Positions 27,135-36,255 are shown, numbered from the stretch's first letter. The stretch: 64,000 nucleotides of DNA from an uncultured bacterium (GCA_905214105.1 CAJMKK010000003.1:1-64000); one strand, 5' to 3'. Translations and numbers: made by a program. Notes: generated by a model not told the origin, from the sequence alone.

Positions 27135-28001
27135 TTAGCCGCGGCGGGTGGCTCGGCGGGCGCGAGCTTCTTGGATTTCCTCCAAGTGGCTAATGATCTC
27201 GGCAGCGCTTTCCTCGATGGCCTTGCCGTCGGTACGCACCACAAAGCAGCCTAGACGCTTCATGAGGGCACGAGCTTCCTCGAGCTCGCTGCGCACGCTC
27301 TCGGGCTCGGCATAGGAGCCGGCAACGGCACGGGCGTAGTCATCGCCCAAGCGGCTATCGCGAATCTCAGAAATCACATCGACGGTCGAAATCAGACCGA
27401 AGAGACGCATCGGATCGACCTCGTAAATCGACTTGGGCGGCTCCATGCCATGGGCCAAAGGAACATTGGCAACCTTGTAGCCCTGATAGGCCAAATACAT
27501 CGACAGCGGCGTCTTGGACGTACGCGATACGCCCAGCAGCACGATATCGGCACCCGACAGATCGTCGCAACCGCGCCCGTCATCGTGCTCAACGAAATAC
27601 TCCATGGCCTCGATGCGATGGAAATAGCGGTCGTCGGTCTTGTGAATCACGCCCGCCACGCCCTTGGGCGGCACACCGATGAGCGACGACAGCACGGCGA
27701 GCGTCGGACCGATCAGGTCGACCGAGCGAATGTGCAGCATGCCCAAGTAGTCGAGCACACGAGCACGAAGGGCCGGATCGACGATGGTGTGGAACACTGC
27801 GATATCGCGATGGTCGGCATCGACGCGCGGTCCCACAAATGACTTGACCTGCTCCACGGAGGTCACCTTGGGCAGGCGCAAAACGTGAAAAGCCCCTTCA
27901 TCAAATTGCCCGGACGCCGCAAGCACCACCTCACAAGCGGTATCACCGAGCGAGTCGGAGATAACGATAACGGTGGGACGAGCGGTGACCGGGCAATCCA
28001 T
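27135..28001 (-). CDS. ppsR: Pyruvate, phosphate dikinase regulatory protein (PDRP, DUF299 kinase/phosphotransferase)
   Basis: A bifunctional regulator that inactivates PPDK by ADP-dependent phosphorylation of an active-site Thr and reactivates it by phosphate-dependent removal. The family's P-loop GVSRTSKTPLS is central, the N-terminus has VIVISDSLGDTA, and AYQGYKVANVPL follows. The 288 residues are a full-length family size. ATG at 28001 has AAAGGAG upstream. It lies between glyS and ppdK; proximity to ppdK points to PPDK rather than PEP synthase as target. Confidence 0.93.
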   Translation of the reverse strand: MDCPVTARPTVIVISDSLGDTACEVVLAASGQFDEGAFHVLRLPKVTSVEQVKSFVGPRVDADHRDIAVFHTIVDPALRARVLDYLGMLHIRSVDLIGPTLAVLSSLIGVPPKGVAGVIHKTDDRYFHRIEAMEYFVEHDDGRGCDDLSGADIVLLGVSRTSKTPLSMYLAYQGYKVANVPLAHGMEPPKSIYEVDPMRLFGLISTVDVISEIRDSRLGDDYARAVAGSYAEPESVRSELEEARALMKRLGCFVVRTDGKAIEESAAEIISHLEEIQEARARRATRRG

Positions 28002-28035
28002 GCGGGGCTCCTTTTGCGCTTACGCGCAGGCTGGC

Positions 28036-30132
28036 TTACTTTTTGCGGGCAAGCTCACCAATGTTGGCGATGCCGGAGAAAACGGCCTCGAAGCGGTTGA
28101 GCAGCTTAAGGCGATTATCGCGGAGCTGCTCGTCCTTGTCCATGACCATAACCTCGTCGAAGAAACGGTCGATGGGCGCGCGCAGGGCGGCAAGGGCGGC
28201 AAATGCTGCCGGGTAGTCCTCGGCAGCGAGGGCGGCATCGACAGCAGTCTGAGCAGCCTCGGAGGCGTCGGCAAGCGCGAGCTCGGCCTCGCCCATCAGG
28301 CTGCGGTCGTACTCCGCACCCAGCTCGGGCTTGGAGATGTGCGCGGCGCGGGCATAGGCGGTAGCCAGGTTGTCGAAGGTCTCGGCATCGTTCTTGCGGG
28401 CCTCGTCGAGCGCGGCGCAGCGGGCGAAGAAGACGGACGGGGCGATGATGTGCACCGCGGAGACGGCGGCAACGGTATCGGCCGGGATCTTCTCGTCGCG
28501 GGCCATGCTCACCAGACGGCCGTGGAAAAAGTCGCGAACCTGCTGGGCGACCTCGGCGGCGTCGAACTCAATGCCCTGCTCGCTATAGAGCTCGAGCGCA
28601 AAGTCGATGAGCGACGTGGGATCAATCGGCAGACGGTCGCGCAGGATGTTGATGATGCCGATGGCGGCACGACGCAGCGCGTACGGGTCGGAGGAGCCGG
28701 TCGGGGGCTCGCCGATGGAAAAGATACCGGCGATGGTATCGAGCTTGTCGGCGCAGGCCACGATGCAGCCAGCGGTGCCCTCGGGCAGCTCGTCACCGGC
28801 AAAGCGAGGACGATAGTGATCGCGGATTGCATGAGCGACCTCGTCGTTCTCCCCCATCGCGGTCGCGTAATAACCGCCCATCACGCCCTGCTGGCTCGTG
28901 AACTCGACGACGGCGTTGGACACCAGGTCGGCCTTGCACAGGTGCGCGGCGCGAGCAGCGTCGGCGGCAAGATGGGCGCCCAGGTGAGCCTCGCGGGCGA
29001 TAGCGAGCGCGAGCTGCTCGATGCGCTCGGACTTGGCGAGCACGCTACCGAGCTTCTCCTGGAAGGCAACCTTGGCCAGACGCTCACGGAACTCGTCGAG
29101 GGAGATCTTCAGGTCCTCCTCGTAGAAGAACTTTGCGTCGTCCAGACGGGCGCGCACGACGCGCTCGTTGCCGTCGATCACGCGCTCGGCGTTCTCGGGC
29201 TTGCTGTTGGAGACGACCACAAACTCACGCGTGAGCTTGCCCTCGCCGTCATAGATTGGGAAGTAGCGCTGGTTGGTGAGCATGGACTCGCAGATGATCT
29301 CGTGCGGGACTTTGAGGAACTCCTCATCGAAGGTACCGACGAGCACCGTCGGCCACTCGCAGAGGTTGATGACCTCCTCAAAGACCTTCTTAGGCGTATC
29401 GACGTGGCAGCCGGGGCGAGCAGCCTCGACCTCGGCGATACCGGCGAGGATGGCCTCACGACGGCGCTCGGCAGAAAGCACACCGGCGTCCTCGAGCACC
29501 TGCTCGTAGACGGCGGGGCTGGCAACCACATGGTCACCAGGGCCAAGTACGCGATGACCACGCGTGGTGTTGCCACTCGTCACATCGGCAAACGACACGG
29601 GCACAACATCCTCGCCCAAAAGACAGCAGATCCAACGGACCGGACGAACAAAGGTCGCATGCTCGTGACCCCAGCGCTGGGAGCGGTAGTTGGGCCACTG
29701 CAGGCCGGCGATGGTCTTCTCGCACAGAGCGGTCAGAATCGGCGTAGCCGGTGCGGAGGGAATGTTCTTCTCGGCGAACACATACTCGCGACCGTCGGTG
29801 TCCTCGCGACGGACCAGATCCTCGGCAGCCACACCGCACTTGCGGGCGAAGCCCTGGGCGGCCTTGGTGGCGTTGCCGTCGGCATCAAAGGCAATGTTTG
29901 CCGCAGGGCCGCGCTTGACCTCGTGAACCTCATCGGTCGCGGTGGCGACGTTGGCCACGAGCGCAGCCAGACGACGCGGGCTCGAGATCACGCGGACCTC
30001 GCCGTGGGCCAGACCGGCCTCGTCGAGACCCTTGGCGATCATGGTGCCAAGCTGCTTGACGGCATTGTTCAGCGGCGCGGAGGGCATTTCCTCCGTACCG
30101 ATCTCAAACAGGAAATCCTTAGCGTCTGCCAT
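28036..30132 (-). CDS. glyS: Glycyl-tRNA synthetase beta subunit
   Basis: Beta subunit of the alpha2beta2 bacterial glycyl-tRNA synthetase, which binds tRNA-Gly. The 698 residues begin with DFLFEIGTEEMPSA and contain WPNYRSQRWG, FVRPVRWI and the HD-like region typical of the family; the C-terminal anticodon-binding helices (about 600-690) are Ala-rich. ATG at 30132 starts three bases after the glyQ stop. The gene is followed by ppsR after 34 bases, probably one transcript. Confidence 0.96.
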   Translation of the reverse strand: MADAKDFLFEIGTEEMPSAPLNNAVKQLGTMIAKGLDEAGLAHGEVRVISSPRRLAALVANVATATDEVHEVKRGPAANIAFDADGNATKAAQGFARKCGVAAEDLVRREDTDGREYVFAEKNIPSAPATPILTALCEKTIAGLQWPNYRSQRWGHEHATFVRPVRWICCLLGEDVVPVSFADVTSGNTTRGHRVLGPGDHVVASPAVYEQVLEDAGVLSAERRREAILAGIAEVEAARPGCHVDTPKKVFEEVINLCEWPTVLVGTFDEEFLKVPHEIICESMLTNQRYFPIYDGEGKLTREFVVVSNSKPENAERVIDGNERVVRARLDDAKFFYEEDLKISLDEFRERLAKVAFQEKLGSVLAKSERIEQLALAIAREAHLGAHLAADAARAAHLCKADLVSNAVVEFTSQQGVMGGYYATAMGENDEVAHAIRDHYRPRFAGDELPEGTAGCIVACADKLDTIAGIFSIGEPPTGSSDPYALRRAAIGIINILRDRLPIDPTSLIDFALELYSEQGIEFDAAEVAQQVRDFFHGRLVSMARDEKIPADTVAAVSAVHIIAPSVFFARCAALDEARKNDAETFDNLATAYARAAHISKPELGAEYDRSLMGEAELALADASEAAQTAVDAALAAEDYPAAFAALAALRAPIDRFFDEVMVMDKDEQLRDNRLKLLNRFEAVFSGIANIGELARKK

Positions 30133-30135
30133 GGC

Positions 30136-31047
30136 TTACGCCACCTCGCCTTCCTGATCGGCATTCTCGTTGACTCCGGCGACCTCGGCCATGTAGGCCT
30201 CGCAGCACGCCTTGGCGACGGCGCGGACGCGCAGGATGTAGTTGGCACGCTCGACCGCGGACAGGGCGCCACGGGCATCGAGCAGGTTGAAGGCATGGCT
30301 GCACTTCATAACGCAGTCGTACGCCGGCAGCGGCAGTTTGCGCTCCAGGCAGGAGTGGCACTCGGCCTCGTAGTCGTCAAACTTCTGACGCATCATCTCG
30401 ACGTTGGCGACCTCAAAGTTGTAAGCACTGAACTCGCGCTCGTTCTCGAGGAACACGTCACCATAGGTCATGGGCGTGCCGTCGGGCAGGTAGCTCCACG
30501 CCAGGTCGTAGACCGAGTTGACGCCCTGCGCATACATGGCGATGCGCTCCAGGCCATAGGTGATCTCGACGGGCACGGGGTCGACCTCGATGCCGCCCAC
30601 CTGCTGGAAGTACGTAAACTGCGTGACCTCCATGCCGTTGAGCCAGACCTCCCAGCCAAGGCCCCAGGCGCCCAGGGTCGGGCTCTCCCAGTCGTCCTCG
30701 ACAAAGCGGACGTCATGGTCGTTGGGGTCCAGGCCAATGGCGGCCAGCGAACCCAGGTAGAGCTCCTGGGCGTTGACCGGCGAGGGCTTGATGAGCACCT
30801 GGAACTGATAATAGTGCTGCATGCGGTTGGGGTTCTCGCCGTAGCGGCCGTCGGCGGGACGGCGGCAGGGCTGCGCATAGCAGGTGCGCCACTCGGCGGG
30901 ACCGAGCGAGCGCAGCGTGGTCGCGGTATGGAAGGTACCGGCACCGACCTCGGAGTCATAGGGCTGCATAATGACGCAGCCCTGCTCGCCCCAGTACTGC
31001 TGGAGGCGCAGGATGATGTCTTGGAAGGAAAGCGATGAAGCGTTCAT
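30136..31047 (-). CDS. glyQ: Glycyl-tRNA synthetase alpha subunit
   Basis: Catalytic class II subunit of the tetrameric glycyl-tRNA synthetase. Clear motifs in 303 residues: [50 protein letters not shown] and [12 protein letters not shown]. The ATG at 31047 follows GAGGGGA. A TATAGT at 31094-31099 on the minus strand, in the gap after lepB, is a possible -10 without a good -35. The heterotetrameric enzyme, rather than the single-chain type used by many Actinomycetota, is notable for the lineage. Confidence 0.97.
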   Translation of the reverse strand: MNASSLSFQDIILRLQQYWGEQGCVIMQPYDSEVGAGTFHTATTLRSLGPAEWRTCYAQPCRRPADGRYGENPNRMQHYYQFQVLIKPSPVNAQELYLGSLAAIGLDPNDHDVRFVEDDWESPTLGAWGLGWEVWLNGMEVTQFTYFQQVGGIEVDPVPVEITYGLERIAMYAQGVNSVYDLAWSYLPDGTPMTYGDVFLENEREFSAYNFEVANVEMMRQKFDDYEAECHSCLERKLPLPAYDCVMKCSHAFNLLDARGALSAVERANYILRVRAVAKACCEAYMAEVAGVNENADQEGEVA

Positions 31048-31106
31048 GCCTCTAATATCCCCTCGTCGAAACGATTACACGGTTAGGTACTGTACTATAG
31101 CGGTTT

Positions 31107-31670
31107 TTAGTCGATAGCACCGATGCGGTTGAGCGGCCAGTAGCGAACGAGTGCCACGGCCATTAAATCGGAGCGGTCGACCGGCCCAAAATAGCGGGAG
31201 TCGGCTGAGTTCTCTCGGTTGTCGCCCATCACCCACACACACCCGTCGGGGACGGTGTAGGGATAGCTCACCTGGGCGCCGGGCGCTTGGACCGAAAGCG
31301 GCCAGCTCATGCCCGCCGTATAGTCCTCGTCAAGCGCTTGGCCGTCAACGACCACCTTGCCGTCCTGCAGGTCGACCGTCTGGCCGGCCGTGGCAATAAC
31401 GCGCTTGACAAGAACATCATGCTCGGAGGTGCCATCGGGGTTGTGAAACACCACGATATCGCCCTGTTTGACGGGCTGACCAAGCTCGAGACTCACCTTT
31501 TGCGCCAGGATCTGGTCGCCAATCTCGATTGTGTCCTCCATAGAGCCGGTGGGCACCACAAAGGGCTCGACCACAAAGGTGCGGATCAGGAAGGTGGCCA
31601 CAAGCGCGATCGCAATGACCGCGATCCACTCAAAAGCGCCCCTCAACGCGGAATGTTGCGTAGGAACCAT
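31107..31670 (-). CDS. lepB: Signal peptidase I
   Basis: Membrane serine protease that removes signal peptides of exported proteins. One N-terminal membrane helix (about 14-33) is followed by PTGSMEDTI with the catalytic Ser43 and by VLVKRVIATAG with the general-base Lys89; MGDNRENSADSRYFG is box E. 187 residues is the compact Gram-positive type. ATG at 31670 follows GAGGAG; GTG at 31676 is too close. It overlaps nothing but directly follows trmD, the last gene of the rpsP operon. Confidence 0.96.
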   Translation of the reverse strand: MVPTQHSALRGAFEWIAVIAIALVATFLIRTFVVEPFVVPTGSMEDTIEIGDQILAQKVSLELGQPVKQGDIVVFHNPDGTSEHDVLVKRVIATAGQTVDLQDGKVVVDGQALDEDYTAGMSWPLSVQAPGAQVSYPYTVPDGCVWVMGDNRENSADSRYFGPVDRSDLMAVALVRYWPLNRIGAID

Positions 31671-31672
31671 AC

Positions 31673-32431
31673 TCACTCCTCGCTCTGCGAATACGAAGCG
31701 TCAAGGATCTCCTGCGCGTAAGCGCGCTCCTCGGGCGTGAGCCGCGCAGTCTCGATCAGGTCGGGACGCCAGCGGCAGGTGCGCTCGATGGCGTTCTTGC
31801 GGCGCCAAGCGTCAACTTTGGCGTGATCGCCACTCAAGAGCACTGGCGGCACGCCCTCGCCATTGAACTCGGCGGGACGGGTGTACTGCGCGTACTCGAG
31901 CAGGCCTCCGTCCTCGGCGGTCGAGAACGACTCGTCGACGTTGCTCATCTCGTCGCCCAGGGCGCCGGGAATCAGACGCACGACGGCATCAGTCACGACC
32001 ATCGCGGGCAGCTCGCCACCCGTGAGCACGTAGTCACCGATTGACAGGCGCTCGTCGGCATACGCATACGCGCGCTCGTCAACGCCCTCGTAACGGCTGC
32101 AAACAAACAGCAGGCGCTCACTTTTGAGCAGGCGCTCGGCAACATGCTGCGTAAAGGGCTCGCCGCAGGGGGTGAAGAACACCACGGTGGGCTTGGGACC
32201 CTCGGAGCCAATAGCCTCGATGGCCTCGGCGATGGGCTCAACCTTCATGAGCATGCCCTGCCCGCCGCCGTACGGCTCGTCATCAACGGTACGATGACGG
32301 TCGTGCGTCCAGTCACGCAGGTTATAGGCCTTAAAATCAAAAAGGCCGGCCTTACGGGCGCGGCCCAAGATCGATGTGGACATGACGGGCTCAAACATCT
32401 CGGGAAAGACCGAAAGGGTCTCGATCAGCAT
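31673..32431 (-). CDS. trmD: tRNA (guanine37-N1)-methyltransferase
   Basis: Methylates G37 next to the anticodon of tRNAs reading CNN/CGG-type codons, using SAM and the trefoil-knot SPOUT fold. Motifs: SVFPEMFEPV, YGGGQGMLMK, CSRYEGVDER and the knot LSIGDYVLTGGELPAMV. 252 residues. Its start overlaps the rimM 3' end by 41 bases; family alignment supports this start because MLIETLSVFPEMF is the normal N-terminus. It is followed by lepB, with the TGA inside the lepB translation start region. Confidence 0.96.
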   Translation of the reverse strand: MLIETLSVFPEMFEPVMSTSILGRARKAGLFDFKAYNLRDWTHDRHRTVDDEPYGGGQGMLMKVEPIAEAIEAIGSEGPKPTVVFFTPCGEPFTQHVAERLLKSERLLFVCSRYEGVDERAYAYADERLSIGDYVLTGGELPAMVVTDAVVRLIPGALGDEMSNVDESFSTAEDGGLLEYAQYTRPAEFNGEGVPPVLLSGDHAKVDAWRRKNAIERTCRWRPDLIETARLTPEERAYAQEILDASYSQSEE

Positions 32432-32963
32432 GTTGTCCTCCCCACTTGTCCATATCGATCAGACCGTCCATAACGTGGACGGAAATTGTTCCTGTGTCGG
32501 GAAGATCGAGCACAACCTGCTCGATCACGGGAATCAGTACCTCGCCGTACCGATCGCTCTCGACAACCCAAACATCGTTAGCGGGCGTCGACATGATCTC
32601 GACGATTGTGCCGAGCGAACCGAAGCGCTCGTCGACCACCTCGCGACCCATCAGGTCGGTATAGGCAGCGTCGAGCGAATCGAGCTCAAAGTCGTCACGA
32701 TTTGCCAGCACGTAGCATCCCGTGATGCCCTCGGCGGCCGTCAAGTCGTCAATGCCCTCAAACGAGACCAGATCGCCATCGCCCGTATCGGTGACGGACA
32801 CGACCGTGCAAAAGCGGTCGCGCTTGAGCGCCGGCGGCGTCAGGGCGACGCGCATACCCGGCTCTAATACAGAAGGAAGCCCCCGCAGCGGCTGCGCGAG
32901 GACCTCCCCCTTCCTTCCGTGCGGCTTGACCACACGGGCGATGTTTTTGTACTGGGACCTCAA
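32391..32963 (-). CDS. rimM: 16S rRNA processing protein RimM
   Basis: 30S assembly factor that binds S19 and helps mature the 16S head. The N-terminal beta-barrel begins with IARVVKPHGRKGEVLA; the C-terminal PRC barrel has DLMGREVV, WVVESDRYGEVLIPVI and VHVMDGL. 190 residues. Start is TTG at 32963, with only a poor site (TAGGA two bases away), so it is probably coupled to khpA, whose stop is five bases upstream. The 3' end overlaps trmD by 41 bases. Confidence 0.93.
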   Translation of the reverse strand: MRSQYKNIARVVKPHGRKGEVLAQPLRGLPSVLEPGMRVALTPPALKRDRFCTVVSVTDTGDGDLVSFEGIDDLTAAEGITGCYVLANRDDFELDSLDAAYTDLMGREVVDERFGSLGTIVEIMSTPANDVWVVESDRYGEVLIPVIEQVVLDLPDTGTISVHVMDGLIDMDKWGGQHADRDPFGLSRDV

Positions 32964-32967
32964 GGTC

Positions 32968-33252
32968 CTAGCCCAGAACCTCTACCTCGACAGCAGTGTC
33001 GAGGCGAGCGGCCAGTGCACGGGCGAGCGTGCGAATGGCCTTGATGGTACGGCCACGACGGCCGATGACCTTAGCGACGTCATCCTCGGCGACCGAAACC
33101 TCAATCGTAGAGGCGTCGTCGCCATCGATGACCTCAAGGCTCACGGAATCCGGGTCGTCGACGATCTGAACAACGAGATATTCGACGAGATCGGCGATGC
33201 GATCTGAGAGCATTGCCTCACCCTCGAGCTGTGCAGCGTCAACCTCAGGCAC
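32968..33252 (-). CDS. khpA: KH-domain RNA-binding protein KhpA
   Basis: A 94-residue protein of the YlqC/KhpA family with a single KH domain and the GxxG loop in VIGRRGRTIKAIR. In other Gram-positives KhpA partners with KhpB (Jag/EloR) and influences cell elongation and sRNA binding. It begins at GTG 33252, with GAGGAG at the rpsP end, three bases after the rpsP stop. rpsP-khpA-rimM-trmD is a standard order. The first 15 residues are probably disordered. Confidence 0.93.
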   Translation of the reverse strand: MPEVDAAQLEGEAMLSDRIADLVEYLVVQIVDDPDSVSLEVIDGDDASTIEVSVAEDDVAKVIGRRGRTIKAIRTLARALAARLDTAVEVEVLG

Positions 33253-33255
33253 GAT

Positions 33256-33597
33256 TTACTCCTCGGCGCCCTCAGCGGCCTCAGCGGCAGCCTTAGCGGC
33301 CTCGGCCTCTTTGGCGAGCTGCTTCTTGGACTTCTTGACGACGGTCTCGGTCTTCTCGCCCTCGTTGGCGGCCTTGACCAGAGCGGCGACGGCGTCGGTG
33401 AGCTGAGCGCCCTTGGACTGCCAGTCGGCGATCTTCTCGAGGTCGAGGTTGATGGTCTTGGGGGCGGTCATCGGGTTGTAGCGGCCAACCTCCTCGATGA
33501 TACGACCGTCACGCGGGGCGCGGGAATCGGCGACGACGACACGGTAGTACGGACGCTTCTTAGCGCCGTGACGAGCAAGGCGAATCTTGACTGCCAA
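33256..33597 (-). CDS. rpsP: 30S ribosomal protein S16
   Basis: Small-subunit protein. The N-terminus [20 protein letters not shown] and the segment [13 protein letters not shown] are typical. 113 residues, with an Ala/Lys/Glu-rich C-terminal tail of about 30 residues beyond the usual core. The start is TTG at 33597 with GGAGGAG six bases upstream; this places the protein start exactly where S16 normally starts. A promoter is visible at 33654-33682. First gene of rpsP-khpA-rimM-trmD-lepB. Confidence 0.96.
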   Translation of the reverse strand: MAVKIRLARHGAKKRPYYRVVVADSRAPRDGRIIEEVGRYNPMTAPKTINLDLEKIADWQSKGAQLTDAVAALVKAANEGEKTETVVKKSKKQLAKEAEAAKAAAEAAEGAEE

Positions 33598-33653
33598 AGG
33601 AAACTCCTCCAACCAAGCAGCTTTAGGCTGCAACTACAAACAAACAGTTGAAC

Positions 33654-33682
33654 ATAATACGCCATCGACGCGGGCAGGTGAA
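33654..33682 (-). promoter_or_regulatory. Promoter of the rpsP operon
   Basis: On the minus strand, TTCACC (33682-33677), 17-bp spacer, TATTAT (33659-33654). The -35 is moderate and the -10 good. The leader would be about 50 nt. Confidence 0.55.
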
Positions 33683-33786
33683 GTCCGTGAGACCAACTTC
33701 TTCGGTGTAGTCGAGGGCAAATCCATATCTTAGACAAGAATTCGGGATTTGCAAGCACATACACGCACCCCACATGAGCTGCGCGG

Positions 33787-33792
33787 TATACT
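33787..33792 (+). promoter_or_regulatory. Candidate -10 of dinB
   Basis: TATACT; the transcript would start at about 33799, coinciding with the upstream ATG. There is no recognisable -35. Confidence 0.4.
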
Positions 33793-33837
33793 CATGACAT
33801 GGAAAGACGCGAACATACATACGGTTATGAGGATGCC

Positions 33838-35052
33838 ATGGGCGTCACGCCGCCTCCCTGGACGGGTCCGGCGGTGGGCCTCATGGACCTCGATGCGTTT
33901 TTTGCGAGCGTGGAGATGCTCGATCATCCCGAATGGCGCGGAAAGCCGCTCATCGTGGGCGGAGACGCCGATTCGCGTGGCGTCGTGTCCACATGTTCGT
34001 ATGAGGCACGTCGCTTTGGCGTGCACTCTGCCATGGCCTCGGCCGAGGCGCGGCGCTTGTGCCCGCAAGCCATTTGGACGCACGGGCACTTTGATCGCTA
34101 CCGCGAGGTGAGCGCGCAGGTCATGACGATTCTTGCCGAGGAGACGCCGCGCGTTGAACGCGTATCCATCGACGAAGCCTTTATCGATATCACACCGGGT
34201 CGCTTTGCGCCCGAGGACCCGCTGCTGGTTGCACGGCGTATAAGCGACCGTGTGGCAGCGCTGGGAGTGACGTGCTCCATTGGCGTGGGCTGCAACAAGA
34301 CGGTCGCAAAGATCGCAAGCGAGCGGGATAAGCCGTTTGGGCTGACCATCGTGCGCCCTGGAACCGAGCAGCGCTTTTTGGCCGCGCTGCCGGTATCTGC
34401 CATGAGCGGCATCGGGCGCTCGGCCGAGGAGCGACTGCGCCGCATGCGCATCTACACCCTCGGCGAGCTATCACGTGCACCGGAATCCACCTTGGCCTCT
34501 ATTTTTGGCGTCAACGGCGAACGTATGCGTCAGCGTGCGCTGGGACTCGAAATATCCGAAGTCACGAGTCTCGATGAAGAGCGCGAGGTCAAGTCGGTCA
34601 GCAATGAACGCACCTTTGCGAAAGATTTGACTGAGCGCGGGGACATCGAAGCGGCGATTGCGCTGTTGGGCGAGTCAGTGGGACGCCGCCTGCGCCGTCA
34701 GGGACTAACAGGCGCCACGGTGACGCTCAAGCTCAAGTATTCGTATGGAAGCGGGCGAACGGCGCAGCGCCGGCTGCCTCATCCGACCGACGATGAGAAC
34801 ATCTTCGTGGCAGTTGCGCTCGAACTGCTCGACAACATCTGGCAGGAAGGCATGCATGTTCGCTTAGCAGGCATCGGCATGAGTGACTTTGACCATCAGG
34901 GCGGCATCCAGACCGACCTGTTCTGCGAAGTCGACGACCGCGGAGCCCAATCCAGCGACCGACGCGACCTCTCCGTCGCGATCGACGCCGTCCGAGACAA
35001 GTTCGGCGACACCGCCCTATCTTTCGGCCGCCAATCTCGCTTCAACGATTAA
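33838..35052 (+). CDS. dinB: DNA polymerase IV (Y-family translesion polymerase)
   Basis: Error-prone lesion-bypass polymerase. The catalytic acidic residues are in VGLMDLDAFFASVE and RVSIDEAFID; SIGVGCNKTVAKIAS, helix-hairpin-helix MSGIGRSAEERLRRM and a little-finger domain (about 235-350) follow. No clear beta-clamp motif is certain at the C-terminus. ATG 33838 is preferred because GAGG lies about 7 bases upstream; the frame also opens at ATG 33799, which has no ribosome binding site but sits right where a transcript from TATACT (33787-33792) would begin. No SOS box is convincing. It is transcribed alone, divergent from rpsP. Confidence 0.93.
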   Translation: MGVTPPPWTGPAVGLMDLDAFFASVEMLDHPEWRGKPLIVGGDADSRGVVSTCSYEARRFGVHSAMASAEARRLCPQAIWTHGHFDRYREVSAQVMTILAEETPRVERVSIDEAFIDITPGRFAPEDPLLVARRISDRVAALGVTCSIGVGCNKTVAKIASERDKPFGLTIVRPGTEQRFLAALPVSAMSGIGRSAEERLRRMRIYTLGELSRAPESTLASIFGVNGERMRQRALGLEISEVTSLDEEREVKSVSNERTFAKDLTERGDIEAAIALLGESVGRRLRRQGLTGATVTLKLKYSYGSGRTAQRRLPHPTDDENIFVAVALELLDNIWQEGMHVRLAGIGMSDFDHQGGIQTDLFCEVDDRGAQSSDRRDLSVAIDAVRDKFGDTALSFGRQSRFND

Positions 35053-35064
35053 CCGCCTTTGGGC

Positions 35065-35107
35065 AAAAAGAAAGCCAGGCAGGTACGGAAAACCGCAACT
35101 GCCCGGC
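35065..35107 (-). terminator. Terminator after rsfS
   Basis: A 9-bp stem with one mismatch (35099-35107 with 35074-35082), an inner CGG/CCG pairing and a T-rich run on the minus strand (35073-35065). It ends the obg-nadD-yqeK-rsfS transcript and faces the end of dinB. Confidence 0.75.
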
Positions 35108-35150
35108 AAAATGCGCGAGGCTAACTAAAAGCCCCGTATCAAATGAGCCA

Positions 35151-35606
35151 CTAGAGGAGGTCGAGGGAGAGCTGGGGGGCGTCACCCCAGAGCTTTTCTA
35201 GGCGGTAGAAGTCGCGGGCTTCGGGAGTGAAGACGTGGACGACGACCGAGCCGTAGTCCATGAGCATCCAGGTCTTCTGCTCGCGGCCCTCGATGGAGAA
35301 CGGATGCTCGCCGCAAGCCTCGGCGACCTTCTCCTCGATCTCGTCGACGATCGAATCGACCTGGCGGTTGTTGGTACCGGTGGCAAGCACAAAGTAGTCG
35401 CACACATCGGAAAGCTCGGTCAGGTCGAGCACCTGCACGTCCTCGCCCTTCTTGTCGTAGGCGGCCTGCGCGGCGGCGCGGGCGACATCCTCGGCGGCGA
35501 TACCGCTCGCGGACAGCGAGGCGGCGGTACGGTCGGACGTGGCGGCGAAGCTCTTGTGCTCCACACCTTCAAGAATCTGCTCGTCAGTCATGGTCTCGTC
35601 GGCCAT
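35151..35606 (-). CDS. rsfS: Ribosomal silencing factor RsfS (Iojap family)
   Basis: Binds L14 of the 50S subunit and blocks subunit joining when nutrients are low. The core (about 40-145) contains LTELSDVCDYFVLATGTNNRQV and the typical GSVVVHVFTPEARDFYRLEKLWGDAP. 151 residues include an N-terminal extension of about 35 residues. ATG at 35606 has AAAGAGG upstream; the 35627 start lacks one. It follows yqeK by 28 bases in the standard nadD-yqeK-rsfS order. Confidence 0.95.
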   Translation of the reverse strand: MADETMTDEQILEGVEHKSFAATSDRTAASLSASGIAAEDVARAAAQAAYDKKGEDVQVLDLTELSDVCDYFVLATGTNNRQVDSIVDEIEEKVAEACGEHPFSIEGREQKTWMLMDYGSVVVHVFTPEARDFYRLEKLWGDAPQLSLDLL

Positions 35607-35634
35607 GGAATACCTCTTTCTAGACACACCCGAG

Positions 35635-36255
35635 CTAGCGCAGCTGGGCGTAATGGTTGTAAATCGTAATAGCCGTGGGATAAAGATAGCGCCCGGACTG
35701 GATCACGTAGACCAGACCCTGCGCAAAACAGGAGAAGAACAACTCGTCAAGCGTCGACTCCCCTACCATCTTGCGCAGCGCGTGGGCATAATCACCATGG
35801 CGGTTGGGCTCGATGGCATCGGCCACAAAGACCACCATATCGAGCGGCGTCATGTCGCAGGCACCCACGGTGTGACGGTCGACAGCCTGGAAAACGGCCG
35901 GCGACAGCTCGGGGAAAAGCTGCGGAAGCTCATAGGCGGCAACAGGGCCATGCAAAAGCGGCGTCGCGGCGGAAGGAGAGCCGGCAATCTTGATGCCATA
36001 GTGAAGTGCGCGGGCCACGAGCTCGTCATCGGAAAGCACCTTGTCCCAGTCGTGAATTAAGCCGGCGGCGGCGGCATCAAAGCGGTCAACGCCGTAGACC
36101 TCGGCCAGATGAAGTGCGGTCTCGGCAACACCCAGCGAATGCACATAGCGCTTGCGCTTATCTTTCATGCGAACATCGAGCAGCTCTTGAATGCGCTTGA
36201 GCAGCGCGCGCTCATCGCCCTCAAACTGATCCTCTACCGGCAACGTAGCCCCCAT
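35635..36255 (-). CDS. yqeK: HD-domain hydrolase YqeK (Ap4A hydrolase family)
   Basis: A metal-dependent HD hydrolase that splits diadenosine tetraphosphate to ADP in Gram-positive homologues. The HD pattern is seen in KRYVHSLGVAETA (His), GLIHDWDKV (His-Asp) and later HGPVAAYE and a conserved VFVADAIEPNR. 206 residues. ATG at 36255 overlaps the nadD stop; a GTG at 36258 is an alternative. Between nadD and rsfS as usual. Confidence 0.92.
   Translation of the reverse strand: MGATLPVEDQFEGDERALLKRIQELLDVRMKDKRKRYVHSLGVAETALHLAEVYGVDRFDAAAAGLIHDWDKVLSDDELVARALHYGIKIAGSPSAATPLLHGPVAAYELPQLFPELSPAVFQAVDRHTVGACDMTPLDMVVFVADAIEPNRHGDYAHALRKMVGESTLDELFFSCFAQGLVYVIQSGRYLYPTAITIYNHYAQLR

Noticed and set aside
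27973..31038. 1021-codon plus-strand frame opposite ppsR-glyS-glyQ
   Set aside because: Runs across three genes on the other strand with repetitive composition and no ribosome site; a codon-bias shadow.
33799..33830. SOS (LexA) box near dinB
   Set aside because: CGAACATACATACGG resembles half a LexA site, but the second half is poor and it would lie after the transcription start.
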